A stretch of DNA of 64,000 bases from JANQOZ01 sp045106555. Lineage in GTDB: Bacteria > Pseudomonadota > Gammaproteobacteria > Xanthomonadales > SZUA-38. Each line of letters begins with the position of its first letter. Position 1 is the stretch's first letter. Under the pieces are notes generated by a model that did not search any database, was not told where the DNA came from, and worked only from the letters and a program-made list of their open reading frames with translations. Position numbers and translations under genes: made by a program. Positions 1 through 9,597 of the stretch are shown in pieces. Location: NCBI GenBank assembly GCA_045106555.1, contig JBGCET010000002.1, positions 124,001 through 188,000 of the forward strand. Direction: 5' to 3'.

Positions 1-2237
1 TTGCCATCTTCTCGCCAGGGGTGCACATCTCCGGCAACCTGGCCGGTCAAAACACGCAGTTCACCATTCGCGGTGTGACCCAGAACGACTTCAACGACAT
101 TGTTGAAGCGCCCAACGCGGTCTATCTGGACGATGGCTACATCGCCGTGGCCCAGGCCCAAACCTTCGCCGTGTTTGACGTTGATCGCGTGGAAATTTTG
201 AAAGGCCCTCAGGGCACCCTGTTTGGTCGGAATGCTACCGGCGGACTGGTGCATTACCTGTCGCGCAAACCTAGCTTTGATGAAACCGATGGTTTTCTGG
301 ACGTCACCTACGGCATGTTCGACAGCAACGCCGATGCCGATCAGTTTCGACTGGAAGGCGCTATCGGCGGCCCCCTGTCTGATCGCGTGGCTGGGCGGGC
401 CGCATTTATGTACAACACCAACGAAGGCTATCTGAATAACCTTTATCCCCTGGGCGCTCCGCCCGGAGGCCCTGGTTCAGCGCCTCCAGGACCCGGCGCC
501 GGCGCTGATTTAGGTGATAACGAAACCATTGCGGTGCGCGGCACAATGGACTTTCAAATCAGCGACGATCTGCTGTTTCGAGTCTCTGCCAACTACGCCG
601 ATAGCGACGTGGCAACCGGCCCCTACCAGTCCAAATCCACCATTGGTGTACTGGATGCCAACGGCGAACTGGTGAATGTGATCGATACGCCGCCTAATGA
701 AACTCGATTGACCATTTTTGGCTCTGGCGATGGCGGCGCAGACGCCATTGACGGTGACCAGTTCCTGCCAGGCGGCGGCATTGGTTTACCGGGTCGACCG
801 GTTCCCGGCGGCGACTTTTTTGGCTACATCGACCCAGACGGTGACGACTTCGACACCAGCGGCGACTTTGCCTTTCAGGACCAGGGCTTCACCGAGACCT
901 TCGGCATTAACGGCCGGTTTGAGTACGACATGGCCAACGGCATGCTGCTGACGTCCATCACCGACTACAAAAACTACGAGAAACTGCTGTTTATCGACGT
1001 GGACTCAGCGCCGGTCAACCAGCTGGCCAACTATGCCGGGGTGGATTCCAGCAGCCTGACTCAGGAAATTCGCCTGAACTGGGAAACCGATCGTAGCCGC
1101 TGGGTGGCTGGTTTTTACTACCTGAACATTGACTCTCGGTCCGACAACGGCCTGAAGGCGCCAGCCAACAGTATTGCCGGCAGCGCCCCCTTTGCGCCGG
1201 TAGACATCGGTGTGGTGGCAGATCTTGAAACCGATTCCTACAGCTTGTTTGGCCAGGTGGAGTACGATTTCAGCGACCGGCTTACGGGCATTTTCGGTCT
1301 GCGGGCCGTGCAGGAGGAAAAGGACTTCAGTACCGGTATCGGAGTATTTTTGTCCCAGGGTAACTTCACCGTGAACCAGGGAGACTTCCTGCCCAACGCC
1401 TTCGGCGCTGGATCGCCGTATTTTTTTGAGGACAGCTTCTCCGACACCCTTTGGGCAGCCAAAGCCCAACTGGACTTCCGAGTGAACGACGACCTGTTGG
1501 TGTACGGCGGCGTTAACCGCGGTGTCAAGGCCGGTAGCTTTAATGCCCCCTTGCTGGGAGCATTTCTAGGTTCCGGCGGCAACGATGCACTGCCCTACGA
1601 CGCGGAGGAGCTCACGTCTTTCGAAGCCGGCTTTAAGGCGACATTTGGCGACGGCCGCAGCCGCTTAAACGGTACCTTCTTCTATTACGACTACACCGAC
1701 TATCAGGCCTTCCTGTTTGTTGGCGTGGGTGGCGTAGTCATTAACGCTGACGCGGACAATGTGGGCGCAGAGCTGGAATTTGTGACCTCACCGGCGGAAG
1801 GCTGGGATGTGCTGCTCAGCCTGTCAGCATTTGATGCCACGGTGAAAGACGTACTGCTGCGCAACGGATCACCCCTGCCGCCGCGGGATGTGGACCCCAC
1901 CTACTCACCGGAACTGCAGGCCACCGCTTTGGTACGCTATGAGTGGCCGGCGCTGGGCGGCACCATGCATGTGCGCGGCGACGTTAGCTACTCTGATGAG
2001 TTCTTTTACAACCTGCGCAACTTTGATGCGGACAAGTTTGATGCCTACACTTTAGTTAACGCGGCGTTGGGCTGGACCAACGCTGAGGAGTCTCTCAGTC
2101 TGACGCTGGACGTCAACAACCTTACCGATGAGCGCATTGGCGTTCAGGGCTTCGACCTGGCCACCCTGTGCGGCTGTAACGAAGTGGCCTACCAGCCGCC
2201 CCGTTGGGTCGGCGTGTCGGCGCGCTGGTCTTTCTAA
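1..2237 (+). CDS. TonB-dependent outer-membrane receptor, 5' truncated by the window edge
   Basis: The frame is open from base 3 and has no credible start, so the signal peptide, TonB box and first part of the plug lie outside the window. The plug is recognisable from the TIRGV segment and from GPQGTLFGRNATGG, a hallmark of TonB receptors. The rest has the alternating aromatic pattern of a 22-strand barrel and ends in RWSF, with the terminal Phe used for outer-membrane assembly. Proteins of this family import siderophores, vitamins, glycans or other organic ligands using TonB-ExbBD energy. An unusual Pro/Gly-rich stretch lies in the barrel near bases 450-510. The next gene starts one base after the stop, and a monooxygenase and a GMC oxidoreductase follow, so I infer uptake of an oxidisable organic substrate rather than iron. 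The ligand cannot be named from sequence. Confidence 0.93.
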   Translation, partial: AIFSPGVHISGNLAGQNTQFTIRGVTQNDFNDIVEAPNAVYLDDGYIAVAQAQTFAVFDVDRVEILKGPQGTLFGRNATGGLVHYLSRKPSFDETDGFLDVTYGMFDSNADADQFRLEGAIGGPLSDRVAGRAAFMYNTNEGYLNNLYPLGAPPGGPGSAPPGPGAGADLGDNETIAVRGTMDFQISDDLLFRVSANYADSDVATGPYQSKSTIGVLDANGELVNVIDTPPNETRLTIFGSGDGGADAIDGDQFLPGGGIGLPGRPVPGGDFFGYIDPDGDDFDTSGDFAFQDQGFTETFGINGRFEYDMANGMLLTSITDYKNYEKLLFIDVDSAPVNQLANYAGVDSSSLTQEIRLNWETDRSRWVAGFYYLNIDSRSDNGLKAPANSIAGSAPFAPVDIGVVADLETDSYSLFGQVEYDFSDRLTGIFGLRAVQEEKDFSTGIGVFLSQGNFTVNQGDFLPNAFGAGSPYFFEDSFSDTLWAAKAQLDFRVNDDLLVYGGVNRGVKAGSFNAPLLGAFLGSGGNDALPYDAEELTSFEAGFKATFGDGRSRLNGTFFYYDYTDYQAFLFVGVGGVVINADADNVGAELEFVTSPAEGWDVLLSLSAFDATVKDVLLRNGSPLPPRDVDPTYSPELQATALVRYEWPALGGTMHVRGDVSYSDEFFYNLRNFDADKFDAYTLVNAALGWTNAEESLSLTLDVNNLTDERIGVQGFDLATLCGCNEVAYQPPRWVGVSARWSF

Positions 2238-2238
2238 G

Positions 2239-3360
2239 ATGGGACATCAACAATCGCCCATCTTAGGGGACAACAAACTGAAGCTGGGGTTTTTCTCGCC
2301 AAATTGCTCCAGCGGTATGGCGGTGACCAAAGTCCCGGAGCGCTGGGTCAACAACTGGGACAACAACATCAAGCTGGCCCAGCTGGGGGACGAAGCCGGG
2401 ATAGAGTTTGTCCTGCCCATTGCTCGCTGGATTGGCTACGGCGGGGAAACCGATTTTCACGGCAGCGTGCTGGAAACCGTCACCTGGGCTACCGGCCTGC
2501 TGGCGCATACCAAACGCATCAATGTTTTCGCCACCGTGCACACCGCGTTTATTCACCCGGTGGTGGCTGCCAAGCAGCTGGCCACAGCGGACCAGCTCAG
2601 CAGCGGACGCTTAGGTCTAAACGTGGTGGCGGGCTGGAACAAACCCGAATACGACGCGTTTGGCGTCGACCTGCCTGAAGCTCATGAGGATCGTTATGCC
2701 CTGGCCCAGGAATGGTTTGACGTAGTGCAGGCCATCTGGAACCACGAAGGCCCGTTCGATTGGGACGGCAAATTTTTCAATCTGAAAGGGGTCTACGGTT
2801 ATCCCCGGCCCTTCGACGGCAACCCGCCCATCATGAATGCGGCAGGATCGGCTCAGGGGCGAAGCTTCGCCACCCGCAATGCTGACTTCCTGTTTTGTAT
2901 TTCCGTGGATCCCGATGAGTCCCGTCAGGAGGTGGTGGACATCCAGGAAGGGGGCAAAGAGCATGGCCGCAATACCGGTGTGTTTACTCTGGGCCACGTG
3001 GTGTGTCGACCTACCCAAAGCGAAGCGGAGGAATACCTGCGTCACTACGCGGATGAAAACGCGGACTGGGACGCGGTAGATAACCTGATGCGGCTACAGG
3101 GCATGCATGCCCAATCGTTTCCGGCCGAAGCGCTGGAAATGCTCAGGGGACGTTTTGCTGCGGGCCATGGAACTTTGCCGCTGGTAGGCGATCCAGACAC
3201 CGTCGCTGCCGAGCTTAAACGCGTGAGCGACGCCGGTTTTGCCGGCTGCACGCTGTCGTTTGTGGACTACGCCAAAGAGTTTCCTTACTTCCGCGATGAG
3301 GTGATGCCGCGGCTGGAAGCCATGGGGCTGCGCCAGCCCATGCCCACCATCGTTTCCTGA
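2239..3360 (+). CDS. LLM-class FMN-dependent monooxygenase (RutA/SfnG-like)
   Basis: The 373-residue protein has the bacterial-luciferase-like TIM-barrel pattern: an N-terminal LGFFSPN strand, the AAKQLATADQLSSGRLGLNVVAGW block and a C-terminal LSFVDYAKEFPYF segment. It resembles by eye the pyrimidine oxygenase RutA and the sulfone monooxygenase SfnG. These use reduced FMN from a separate reductase to oxygenate C-N, C-S or amide substrates in the cytoplasm. No flavin reductase gene is adjacent. I chose the ATG one base past the receptor stop; the frame extends further upstream only through receptor coding sequence. Its TGA overlaps the next ATG by one base (TGATG), so it is translationally coupled to the dehydrogenase pair. 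The exact substrate is unknown. Confidence 0.88.
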   Translation: MGHQQSPILGDNKLKLGFFSPNCSSGMAVTKVPERWVNNWDNNIKLAQLGDEAGIEFVLPIARWIGYGGETDFHGSVLETVTWATGLLAHTKRINVFATVHTAFIHPVVAAKQLATADQLSSGRLGLNVVAGWNKPEYDAFGVDLPEAHEDRYALAQEWFDVVQAIWNHEGPFDWDGKFFNLKGVYGYPRPFDGNPPIMNAAGSAQGRSFATRNADFLFCISVDPDESRQEVVDIQEGGKEHGRNTGVFTLGHVVCRPTQSEAEEYLRHYADENADWDAVDNLMRLQGMHAQSFPAEALEMLRGRFAAGHGTLPLVGDPDTVAAELKRVSDAGFAGCTLSFVDYAKEFPYFRDEVMPRLEAMGLRQPMPTIVS

Positions 3361-3923
3361 TGGCGGTTAGCCGTCGGCAGTTTGTAGGGACCGGTAGTGC
3401 GGGCCTTCTGACCTTTGTTGTGGGCGGCTGTGAACAGCGCATGACGCCCGGCCAGGCCAAAATTGAGCGGGCTAAGCTGCAGGCGCTGGTTTTAAGCGAA
3501 ACCCGTATCGCTGACGCGTTGGCTGAACAGCTGGTGCCTGGCGCATCAAAGGCCGGCATTGGATATTTCCTCGACCACCAGCTGGCGGCACCGGCCGATC
3601 AGCAGCTATTGATGATTAAGTATCTCGGAGTACCCCAACCTTGGCGAGCGTTCTATCGCGAGGGCTTGCGCAATATCAATGTGGCGTCCAATTCCCTGTA
3701 TAAGAAAAACTATGTCGACCTAAACGCCGATCAGGCCTTTGAGCTGGCCAGCAGCTTAGCGGCCGGCACCATCGCCGGTTGGGACGGTCCGCCTCAGGGA
3801 TTGTTCTACTTCGTCTTACGCAGTGACGCGGTGGATGTGGTTTACGGCACCGAAGCGGGCTTTGCCAATTTGGGCATCCCTTACGCCGCCCATGTCAGCC
3901 CACCGAGCGAGTGGGGCCAATGA
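3360..3923 (+). CDS. Gluconate 2-dehydrogenase subunit 3 family protein, Tat lipoprotein
   Basis: This 187-residue protein starts with a twin-arginine motif (SRRQF, residues 4-8), then a hydrophobic stretch and a lipobox-like VGGC with Cys24. It is probably exported folded and lipid-anchored. The body (FLDHQLAAPADQQLL, then QPWRAFYREGLRNIN) matches the small subunit 3 of gluconate and related GMC dehydrogenases. In that family the Tat signal of the small subunit carries the flavoprotein partner across the membrane. The start overlaps the previous stop by one base, and its own stop overlaps the GMC start (ATGA), as expected for a stoichiometric complex. No cytochrome c subunit lies next to it, so the electron acceptor is unknown. 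Confidence 0.87.
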   Translation: MAVSRRQFVGTGSAGLLTFVVGGCEQRMTPGQAKIERAKLQALVLSETRIADALAEQLVPGASKAGIGYFLDHQLAAPADQQLLMIKYLGVPQPWRAFYREGLRNINVASNSLYKKNYVDLNADQAFELASSLAAGTIAGWDGPPQGLFYFVLRSDAVDVVYGTEAGFANLGIPYAAHVSPPSEWGQ

Positions 3924-5482
3924 GTTTGCCTACGGACAAGATGGACGTGATTGTGGTGGGCTCGGGCGCTGCCGGCAGCACCATGGCGGCCAAGCTTGCC
4001 GCCGGAGGCAAACGAGTACTAATTGTAGAGGCTGGCCCCGAGCGCAATAACGCGGATATGGTCAGCTCAGGAATTTGGGCGCGACGCCTGAAATGGAATG
4101 GCGCACCTGTGCTGGAGGAAGGAGCGAATCCGGTAGGCCACAACTTTAACGCCGGGATGGGCGTTGGCGGCAGCGCCATGCACCACTACGCGGTGTGGCC
4201 GCGCATGCACCCGGGCGATTTCAGCATGCAAAGCGATCACGATCGCGGCCTGGACTGGCCCATTGGCTACAGCGACCTGCAGCCCTACTACGACGAGGTG
4301 CAGCGGGTGGCCGGCATCACCGGTGACGCTGAACAGGAATCGTGGCGGCCCCCGGGTGAGGCCTATCCGATGCCACCTGTTCCGCTATTTAGTCAGGGCC
4401 GGGCCATTGCCGCAGGGTTCACGGCTAAAGGCATGACCACCGCACCCCTGCCGCTGGCTGTGACCACCACTCCTTATAACGGTCGCTCGGTCTGTCTGTG
4501 GGACGGTTGGTGTGATGCCGGCTGCCCGATTGGCGCGTTAGCAAACCCGGCCACCGTTTATCTTCCGCAGGCGGCGAAAGCCGGTGCCATGCTGGTCACC
4601 GATACCCCGGTGGTGCGGGTGCTGGTGGAAGGCGATCGCGCCACCGGCGTGGAGGTTATCAACGGGGAAGGCCAGCGCCAGACGCTGCTGGCAGACACCG
4701 TCATCCTGGCGGCCTTTGCGATCCAAAATCCGCGCCTGATGCTGGCCTCAGCGAATGAATCCCACCCGGCAGGGTTGGGAAATTCCACCGGCCAGCTGGG
4801 CCGCTACATCATGTCCCACTCCGCTGGCCTGGTGTTCGGTTTGTTTGATCAAGAGACCCAGCCTACCCAGGGCGCGTTTGGCGGCCAGCTGGTGAACCAG
4901 GATCACTACGCCAAAGACTCCCACGCCGAGTCCGGCGCCTTCGGCAGCTACCAATGGATGATTGCCCAGGCCGTGCGGCCGAATGACTTGCTCGGCATCG
5001 CCACCACCCGGCCCGATTTATTCGGCCAGGCCCTGACCGACTTCATGCCCAAAGCCGCCAAACACTTCGCCGGCATGACCGCCGTAGTGGAAGACCTACC
5101 GGTATCGGATAACCGCATTACCCTCAGCGACCAGCGCGACGCCCACGGCGTACCCCTGGCCCGCGCGGCCCACACCTGCAGCGAGTACTCCAACGCCCTC
5201 TGGCGAGCTACCCTCACTGAGGGCAAAGAGATCTTCAAGGCCGGCGGCGCCACCGAAATATGGACCGGCCCCCAGGGCGCCATGCACATCATGGGCGGCA
5301 CCATCATGGGCGACGACCCGGCGTTCTCAGTCACCAACAGCTTCGGCCAGGTCCACGACATACCCAACTTGGTCATCGCCGGCCCCGGACTATTCCCCAC
5401 CAGCGGCGGAGTCAACCCGACATTTACCGTGCAGGCGCTGGCAGCGCGCAGCGCAGATCATTTGCTTGGGATATCTGTGTAA
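3920..5482 (+). CDS. GMC-family FAD oxidoreductase (large subunit of periplasmic dehydrogenase)
   Basis: The 520-residue flavoprotein opens with the FAD-binding Rossmann motif VVGSGAAGSTMAAKLA and an acidic strand end (VEAG). Near the C-terminus it has MHIMGG and GVNPTFTVQALAARSA, the family active-site His and the Asn of the NPT block. The length fits gluconate, sorbosone and choline-type dehydrogenases. There is no signal peptide of its own, consistent with export as a passenger of the adjacent Tat subunit. I chose the ATG at 3920, which gives an ATGA overlap; an in-frame GTG nine bases earlier is also possible. Inferred role: FAD-linked oxidation of an alcohol or sugar-like substrate in the periplasm. 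The substrate is not identifiable. Confidence 0.9.
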   Translation: MSLPTDKMDVIVVGSGAAGSTMAAKLAAGGKRVLIVEAGPERNNADMVSSGIWARRLKWNGAPVLEEGANPVGHNFNAGMGVGGSAMHHYAVWPRMHPGDFSMQSDHDRGLDWPIGYSDLQPYYDEVQRVAGITGDAEQESWRPPGEAYPMPPVPLFSQGRAIAAGFTAKGMTTAPLPLAVTTTPYNGRSVCLWDGWCDAGCPIGALANPATVYLPQAAKAGAMLVTDTPVVRVLVEGDRATGVEVINGEGQRQTLLADTVILAAFAIQNPRLMLASANESHPAGLGNSTGQLGRYIMSHSAGLVFGLFDQETQPTQGAFGGQLVNQDHYAKDSHAESGAFGSYQWMIAQAVRPNDLLGIATTRPDLFGQALTDFMPKAAKHFAGMTAVVEDLPVSDNRITLSDQRDAHGVPLARAAHTCSEYSNALWRATLTEGKEIFKAGGATEIWTGPQGAMHIMGGTIMGDDPAFSVTNSFGQVHDIPNLVIAGPGLFPTSGGVNPTFTVQALAARSADHLLGISV

Positions 5483-5550
5483 CCCCTCGAGGGTTCTATC
5501 GCTACGTTGTCGGCCGAGGAGGCATGGCTTCCCTGCTCTTCACAGCGACC

Positions 5551-5581
5551 CCGGATTAGGGGTGGGTGGACCTGAATCCGG
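5551..5581. terminator. Hairpin between convergent GMC and hutU genes
   Basis: CCGGATTAGG (5551-5560) pairs with CCT-G-AATCCGG (5571-5581), giving a ten-base-pair stem with one bulged G and a ten-base loop. It sits between two converging genes, where a bidirectional terminator is expected. No clear T tract follows on either strand, so intrinsic termination is not certain. Confidence 0.45.
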
Positions 5582-5597
5582 CGCCGAAGCCTCCGAA

Positions 5598-7253
5598 CTA
5601 CAAAATACCCGGTAACGATAAACCACTTTCTTTCGCACACTCCAACGCGTCGTTGTAGCCGGCATCGGCGTGGCGCATTACGCCTGTTGCGGGGTCATTC
5701 CAGAGTACGCGTTTTAGGCGGCGGGCTGCATCGGCGGTGCCGTCGGCCAGGATGACCATGCCGGCGTGCTGGGAAAATCCCATGCCGACGCCGCCGCCGT
5801 GGTGCAGGCTGACCCAGGTTGCGCCGGATGCGGTGTTCAATAGAGCGTTGAGTAATGGCCAGTCGGATACGGCGCTGGAGCCATCCTTCATGGCCTCGGT
5901 TTCTCGGTTGGGGCTGGCGACTGAGCCGCTGTCCAGGTGGTCGCGGCCAATGACCACCGGGGCGCTGAGTTCGCCGCTGGCGACCATCTCGTTGAAGGCC
6001 AGGCCCAGGCGGTGGCGGTCGCCCAGTCCGACCCAGCAGATGCGTGCTGGCAATCCCTGAAAAGCGATACGTTCTCGGGCCATGTCCAGCCATTGATGCA
6101 GATGGGCATCGCCCGGCATTAGCTCTTTGACTTTCTGATCGGTCTTGTAGATGTCCTCCGGGTCACCGGACAGGGCGACCCAGCGGAAGGGGCCAACCCC
6201 GCGGCAAAATAGTGGGCGGATATAGGCGGGTACAAAGCCGGGGAAATCAAACGCGTTGGTTAAGCCTTCGTCAAAGGCTACTTGACGAATGTTGTTGCCG
6301 TAGTCGAGGGTGGGGATTTCGCGCTGCCAAAAATCGAGCATGGCGTTCACCTGGACTTTCATTGAAGCGCGGCTGGCCGCTTCGACCTCAGTCGGGTGGG
6401 TTTTGCGTTTGTCTTTCCACTGCTCAAGGGACCAGCCGCTCGGGAGATAGCCGTTTAGCGGATCGTGGGCTGACGTTTGGTCAGTGACCAGGTCGGGGCG
6501 AACGCCGCGCTTTACTAGTTCGGGAAAGACGTCAGCGGCATTGCCCAGCAAACCCACCGACTTTGCTTCACCGGCTGCCGTCCAGCGCTCAATCATGGCC
6601 AGCGCGTCATCCAGGGAGTCAGTCTGTTCGTCCAGATAGCGGGTGCGCTGGCGGAAGTTGATGCGCTCGCGGTCGCACTCCACCGCCAGACAGCAAGCGC
6701 CGGCCATCACGGCCGCCAAGGGCTGCGCACCGCCCATGCCGCCAAGGCCAGCCGTTAGCAGCCATCTGCCCGTTAAATTGCCGTCATAGTGCTGGCGGCC
6801 AGCTTCCACAAAGGTCTCATAGGTTCCCTGCACAATGCCCTGGGTACCGATGTAGATCCAGGAGCCGGCGGTCATCTGGCCGTACATCATCAAACCCTTT
6901 TTATCGAGTTCGTTGAAGTGATCCCAGGTTGCCCAGTGGGGGACCAGGTTAGAGTTCGCGATCAGCACGCGAGGCGCGTCTTTGTGCGTAGTAAACACGC
7001 CGACGGGTTTGCCGGATTGGACCAGCAGCGTTTGCTCTTCGGTGAGAGTTTTTAGGGACTGGGTGATGCGATCAAAGTCCTCCCAGGTGCGGGCCGCTTT
7101 GCCGATCCCGCCGTACACCACAAGCGCGTCCGGGTTCTCCGCCACCTCTGGGTCCAGGTTGTTGTGCAACATGCGAAACGGCGCTTCTGCCGCCCAGTTC
7201 AGGCAGTTCAAAGTATTGCCCCTCGGGCTGACGATTTTGCGGGCTTGGCTCAT
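5598..7253 (-). CDS. hutU: Urocanate hydratase
   Basis: The 551-residue protein is full length for urocanase (about 555 residues) and co-linear with it: an MLHNNLDPEVAE segment near the N-terminus, the YGQMTAGSWIYIGTQGIVQG block, GLGGMGGAQPLA for the tightly bound NAD+, and GGGVGMGFSQHAG near the end. It converts urocanate to 4-imidazolone-5-propionate using NAD+ as an electrophilic cofactor, in the cytoplasm, as the second step of histidine degradation. It is the last gene of the leftward hutI-H-G-U operon, 20 bases downstream of hutG. It is expected to be controlled from the divergent hutI/hutF promoter by HutC. Confidence 0.97.
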   Translation of the reverse strand: MSQARKIVSPRGNTLNCLNWAAEAPFRMLHNNLDPEVAENPDALVVYGGIGKAARTWEDFDRITQSLKTLTEEQTLLVQSGKPVGVFTTHKDAPRVLIANSNLVPHWATWDHFNELDKKGLMMYGQMTAGSWIYIGTQGIVQGTYETFVEAGRQHYDGNLTGRWLLTAGLGGMGGAQPLAAVMAGACCLAVECDRERINFRQRTRYLDEQTDSLDDALAMIERWTAAGEAKSVGLLGNAADVFPELVKRGVRPDLVTDQTSAHDPLNGYLPSGWSLEQWKDKRKTHPTEVEAASRASMKVQVNAMLDFWQREIPTLDYGNNIRQVAFDEGLTNAFDFPGFVPAYIRPLFCRGVGPFRWVALSGDPEDIYKTDQKVKELMPGDAHLHQWLDMARERIAFQGLPARICWVGLGDRHRLGLAFNEMVASGELSAPVVIGRDHLDSGSVASPNRETEAMKDGSSAVSDWPLLNALLNTASGATWVSLHHGGGVGMGFSQHAGMVILADGTADAARRLKRVLWNDPATGVMRHADAGYNDALECAKESGLSLPGIL

Positions 7254-7273
7254 GGCGGAATTCCGGTTGGTGT

Positions 7274-8062
7274 TTATTGGTTTGACGGCAAGTTCTGAAA
7301 CGTTGCCAATAGGTTTGCGAGCAGGGCGCGCATCGGCGCGGCTTTAGTTTCGCAATAGGCCGGCGGCGTCTCCTCACTATCCAGGTAGCTGCGCTGGGCC
7401 AGTTCCATCTGTATGGCGTGCACGCCGTCCTTAGGCTTGCCGTAGTGGCGAGTGATCCAACCGCCGCGAAAACGACCGTTAATGACATGGCTGAATAGTG
7501 GGTGGTTCTGGCACAGTTGAAGCACGGTGTTGGCAATTTCAAGGTCGCAGCTTTCGCCGCTGTTGGTGCCGATATTCAGGTCAGGCAGGGTGCCTTCGAA
7601 CAGCCGTGGAATATGAGATCGGATGCTGTGGCAGTCGTACAGCATTGCCACTCCATGGATTTTCTTCACTCGCGCAATTTCATTGGCCAACGCCCGGTGA
7701 TAGCCTGTGTGAAAACTCAACCGATGATCTTGGGTTTGTTTTGCGTCAGGTGGCTGTTTCCAAATCGGTTCGCCGTCAAAGCGGGTCAGCGGTACCAGCT
7801 CGGTGGTGGTTTGCCCTGGATACAGAGAGCCACCCATTGGATCTCGATTCGCGTCAATCACCTGCCGGCTGAAGTTGGCTCGGACGATCGTGACGTTGTC
7901 GATCAAGCCGTCGTATAGCCTGGGAATATGCCAATCGGTGTCTGCCAGCTCTTGGCCAGCAGCGGTCAAATTATTAGCCATTTCCCGCGGTAACCAGGTG
8001 CCGGAATGCGGCTGGCTAAGGATCAGTGGGCTTTCGCCGTGGATAACGCTGACCGCTTCCAT
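7274..8062 (-). CDS. hutG: N-formylglutamate deformylase
   Basis: The 262-residue protein carries family blocks SQPHSGTWLP, NFSRQVIDANRDP, YDCHSIRSHIP and GRFRGGWITRHYG. The His, Asp and Glu residues in these blocks are the usual zinc ligands and catalytic groups of N-formylglutamate amidohydrolases. It hydrolyses N-formyl-L-glutamate to glutamate and formate, the last step of the five-step Hut pathway, which also needs the HutF encoded divergently. I chose the ATG at 8062, which overlaps the hutH stop by one base (TGATG); a TTG three bases upstream would add one Met. Confidence 0.95.
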   Translation of the reverse strand: MEAVSVIHGESPLILSQPHSGTWLPREMANNLTAAGQELADTDWHIPRLYDGLIDNVTIVRANFSRQVIDANRDPMGGSLYPGQTTTELVPLTRFDGEPIWKQPPDAKQTQDHRLSFHTGYHRALANEIARVKKIHGVAMLYDCHSIRSHIPRLFEGTLPDLNIGTNSGESCDLEIANTVLQLCQNHPLFSHVINGRFRGGWITRHYGKPKDGVHAIQMELAQRSYLDSEETPPAYCETKAAPMRALLANLLATFQNLPSNQ

Positions 8063-9597
8063 CAACTCAATGTAATTGGCGTAATGTGGGTTCCGAACTC
8101 GTTTAACGCATCGGAGTTCAGCAGCAGATGGCTGACGGCCTGGATATCCCCGTCTACTCGCCGATCCTCAACTAGCGTTGGGCAGTGCTGGCGCACGATA
8201 TCCACCACTGCCGCCAGCGGGTTGCTGGTGGTCAGCGGCGCTCTCAGCTCTACTCCTTGAGCGCTGGCCATGGCCTCTACCGCCAGAATGCCGGCGAGAT
8301 TCTCATTCATCTCTACAAGTCGGCGAGCCCCGTGACAGGCCATGGATACATGGTCTTCCTGGTTAGCTGAGGTAGGCGTTGAGTCAGTGCTGCGAGGATT
8401 GGCCAGTGACTTGTTTTCGCTCATCAAAGCAGCCGAGGTGACCTCCGCAATCATCAGGCCAGACTGCAGTCCGGGCTCAGGAGTCAGGAACGCGGGCAAG
8501 CCGAAACTTAGCGCCGGATCAACTAGCAGCGCCACTCGGCGCTGGGCAATGCAGCCAATTTCAGAGATGGCAATGGCCGCGTTGTCCGCCACCAGTGCTA
8601 CCGGCTCGGCGTGGAAGTTTCCGCCCGAGACAATGTCCCCATCGGACAGCAACAGTGGATTGTCCGTGGCCGCATTGGCTTCGGTTTCCAGCACTGAACC
8701 GACATATCGCAGTTGATCCAGGCAGGCACCAACGACTTGGGGTGCACAGCGCAGGCAGTAGGGATCTTGAACACGCTCATCGCCGTTGCGATGGCTGTGC
8801 CGGATGGATGAGCCAATCAGCAGTTCGCGCAGACGCCGGGCGCTATCGATCTGGCCCCGGTGACCGCGCAGCTGATGAATTTCATCTCGAAAAGGCGCGC
8901 TGGAACCCATGGCGGCATCAATGGAAAGCGCGGTGGTGGTTAACGAGGTAATGGCCAATCGCCAGGCATCGAAGACGCCGGCCAGCGCCAGCGCGGTGGA
9001 CGCCTGGGTACCGTTGAGTAAAGCCAGTCCCTCTTTTGCGCCCAGTTCAATCGGCTCCAACTGAGCCAAAGCAAAGGCCTGGGCTGTTGGCATGCGTTTG
9101 CCTTGATAAAACACCTCGCCTTCGCCAATCAGCACTGAGGCCATATGGGCCAGCGGCGCCAGGTCACCGGATGCGCCCACCGAGCCTTTTGCAGGAATAA
9201 CCGGAATGACGTCAGCGCCGGCGATGGCCTGTAGCTGATGTACAACCTCGGGCCGCACTCCCGAGGCGCCGCGACCCAGAGACAGGCATTTCAGCGCCAC
9301 GATGAGTCTGACGATGGGCGCAGGTAATGGGTCACCGGTGCCGGCGCAATGAGAGCGAACCAGGTTTCGCTGCAGTTCTGCCAGCTTGGTTTTGTCGATG
9401 CGCACCGAGGCCAGTTTGCCGAAGCCGGTGTTCACGCCGTACACCGTTTCCCCCGATTCCAGATGACGGTTAAGTTCTGCGGCGCCGGCTTCTACGCGCC
9501 GCAGTGCGCTGTCAGAAAGCGCGAAGTGGCTTTCGTTGCGGTAGAGTTTTTCCAGCGTATCCAGTCCGGTCTGGCCGGGTTCAAGGCACACATTCAT
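8062..9597 (-). CDS. hutH: Histidine ammonia-lyase
   Basis: The 511-residue protein has the Ala142-Ser143-Gly144 triad within GSVGASGDLAPLAHM, which cyclises into the MIO electrophile of the family. It has the conserved NTGFG (around 56) and the C-terminal STPTSANQEDHVSM region. It deaminates L-histidine to trans-urocanate and ammonia as a cytoplasmic homotetramer, the entry step of the pathway. The frame continues upstream over the end of hutI, but the ATG at 9597 overlaps the hutI stop by four bases (ATGA) and matches the family N-terminus, so I use it. The ammonia released here is the substrate of the kind of transporter encoded 16 kb away, though no direct link is visible. Confidence 0.97.
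   Translation of the reverse strand: MNVCLEPGQTGLDTLEKLYRNESHFALSDSALRRVEAGAAELNRHLESGETVYGVNTGFGKLASVRIDKTKLAELQRNLVRSHCAGTGDPLPAPIVRLIVALKCLSLGRGASGVRPEVVHQLQAIAGADVIPVIPAKGSVGASGDLAPLAHMASVLIGEGEVFYQGKRMPTAQAFALAQLEPIELGAKEGLALLNGTQASTALALAGVFDAWRLAITSLTTTALSIDAAMGSSAPFRDEIHQLRGHRGQIDSARRLRELLIGSSIRHSHRNGDERVQDPYCLRCAPQVVGACLDQLRYVGSVLETEANAATDNPLLLSDGDIVSGGNFHAEPVALVADNAAIAISEIGCIAQRRVALLVDPALSFGLPAFLTPEPGLQSGLMIAEVTSAALMSENKSLANPRSTDSTPTSANQEDHVSMACHGARRLVEMNENLAGILAVEAMASAQGVELRAPLTTSNPLAAVVDIVRQHCPTLVEDRRVDGDIQAVSHLLLNSDALNEFGTHITPITLS

Noticed and set aside
5484..5493. CCCTCGAGGG palindrome after the GMC gene
   Set aside because: It has no loop for a hairpin terminator, and the larger hairpin at 5551-5581 is a better candidate.
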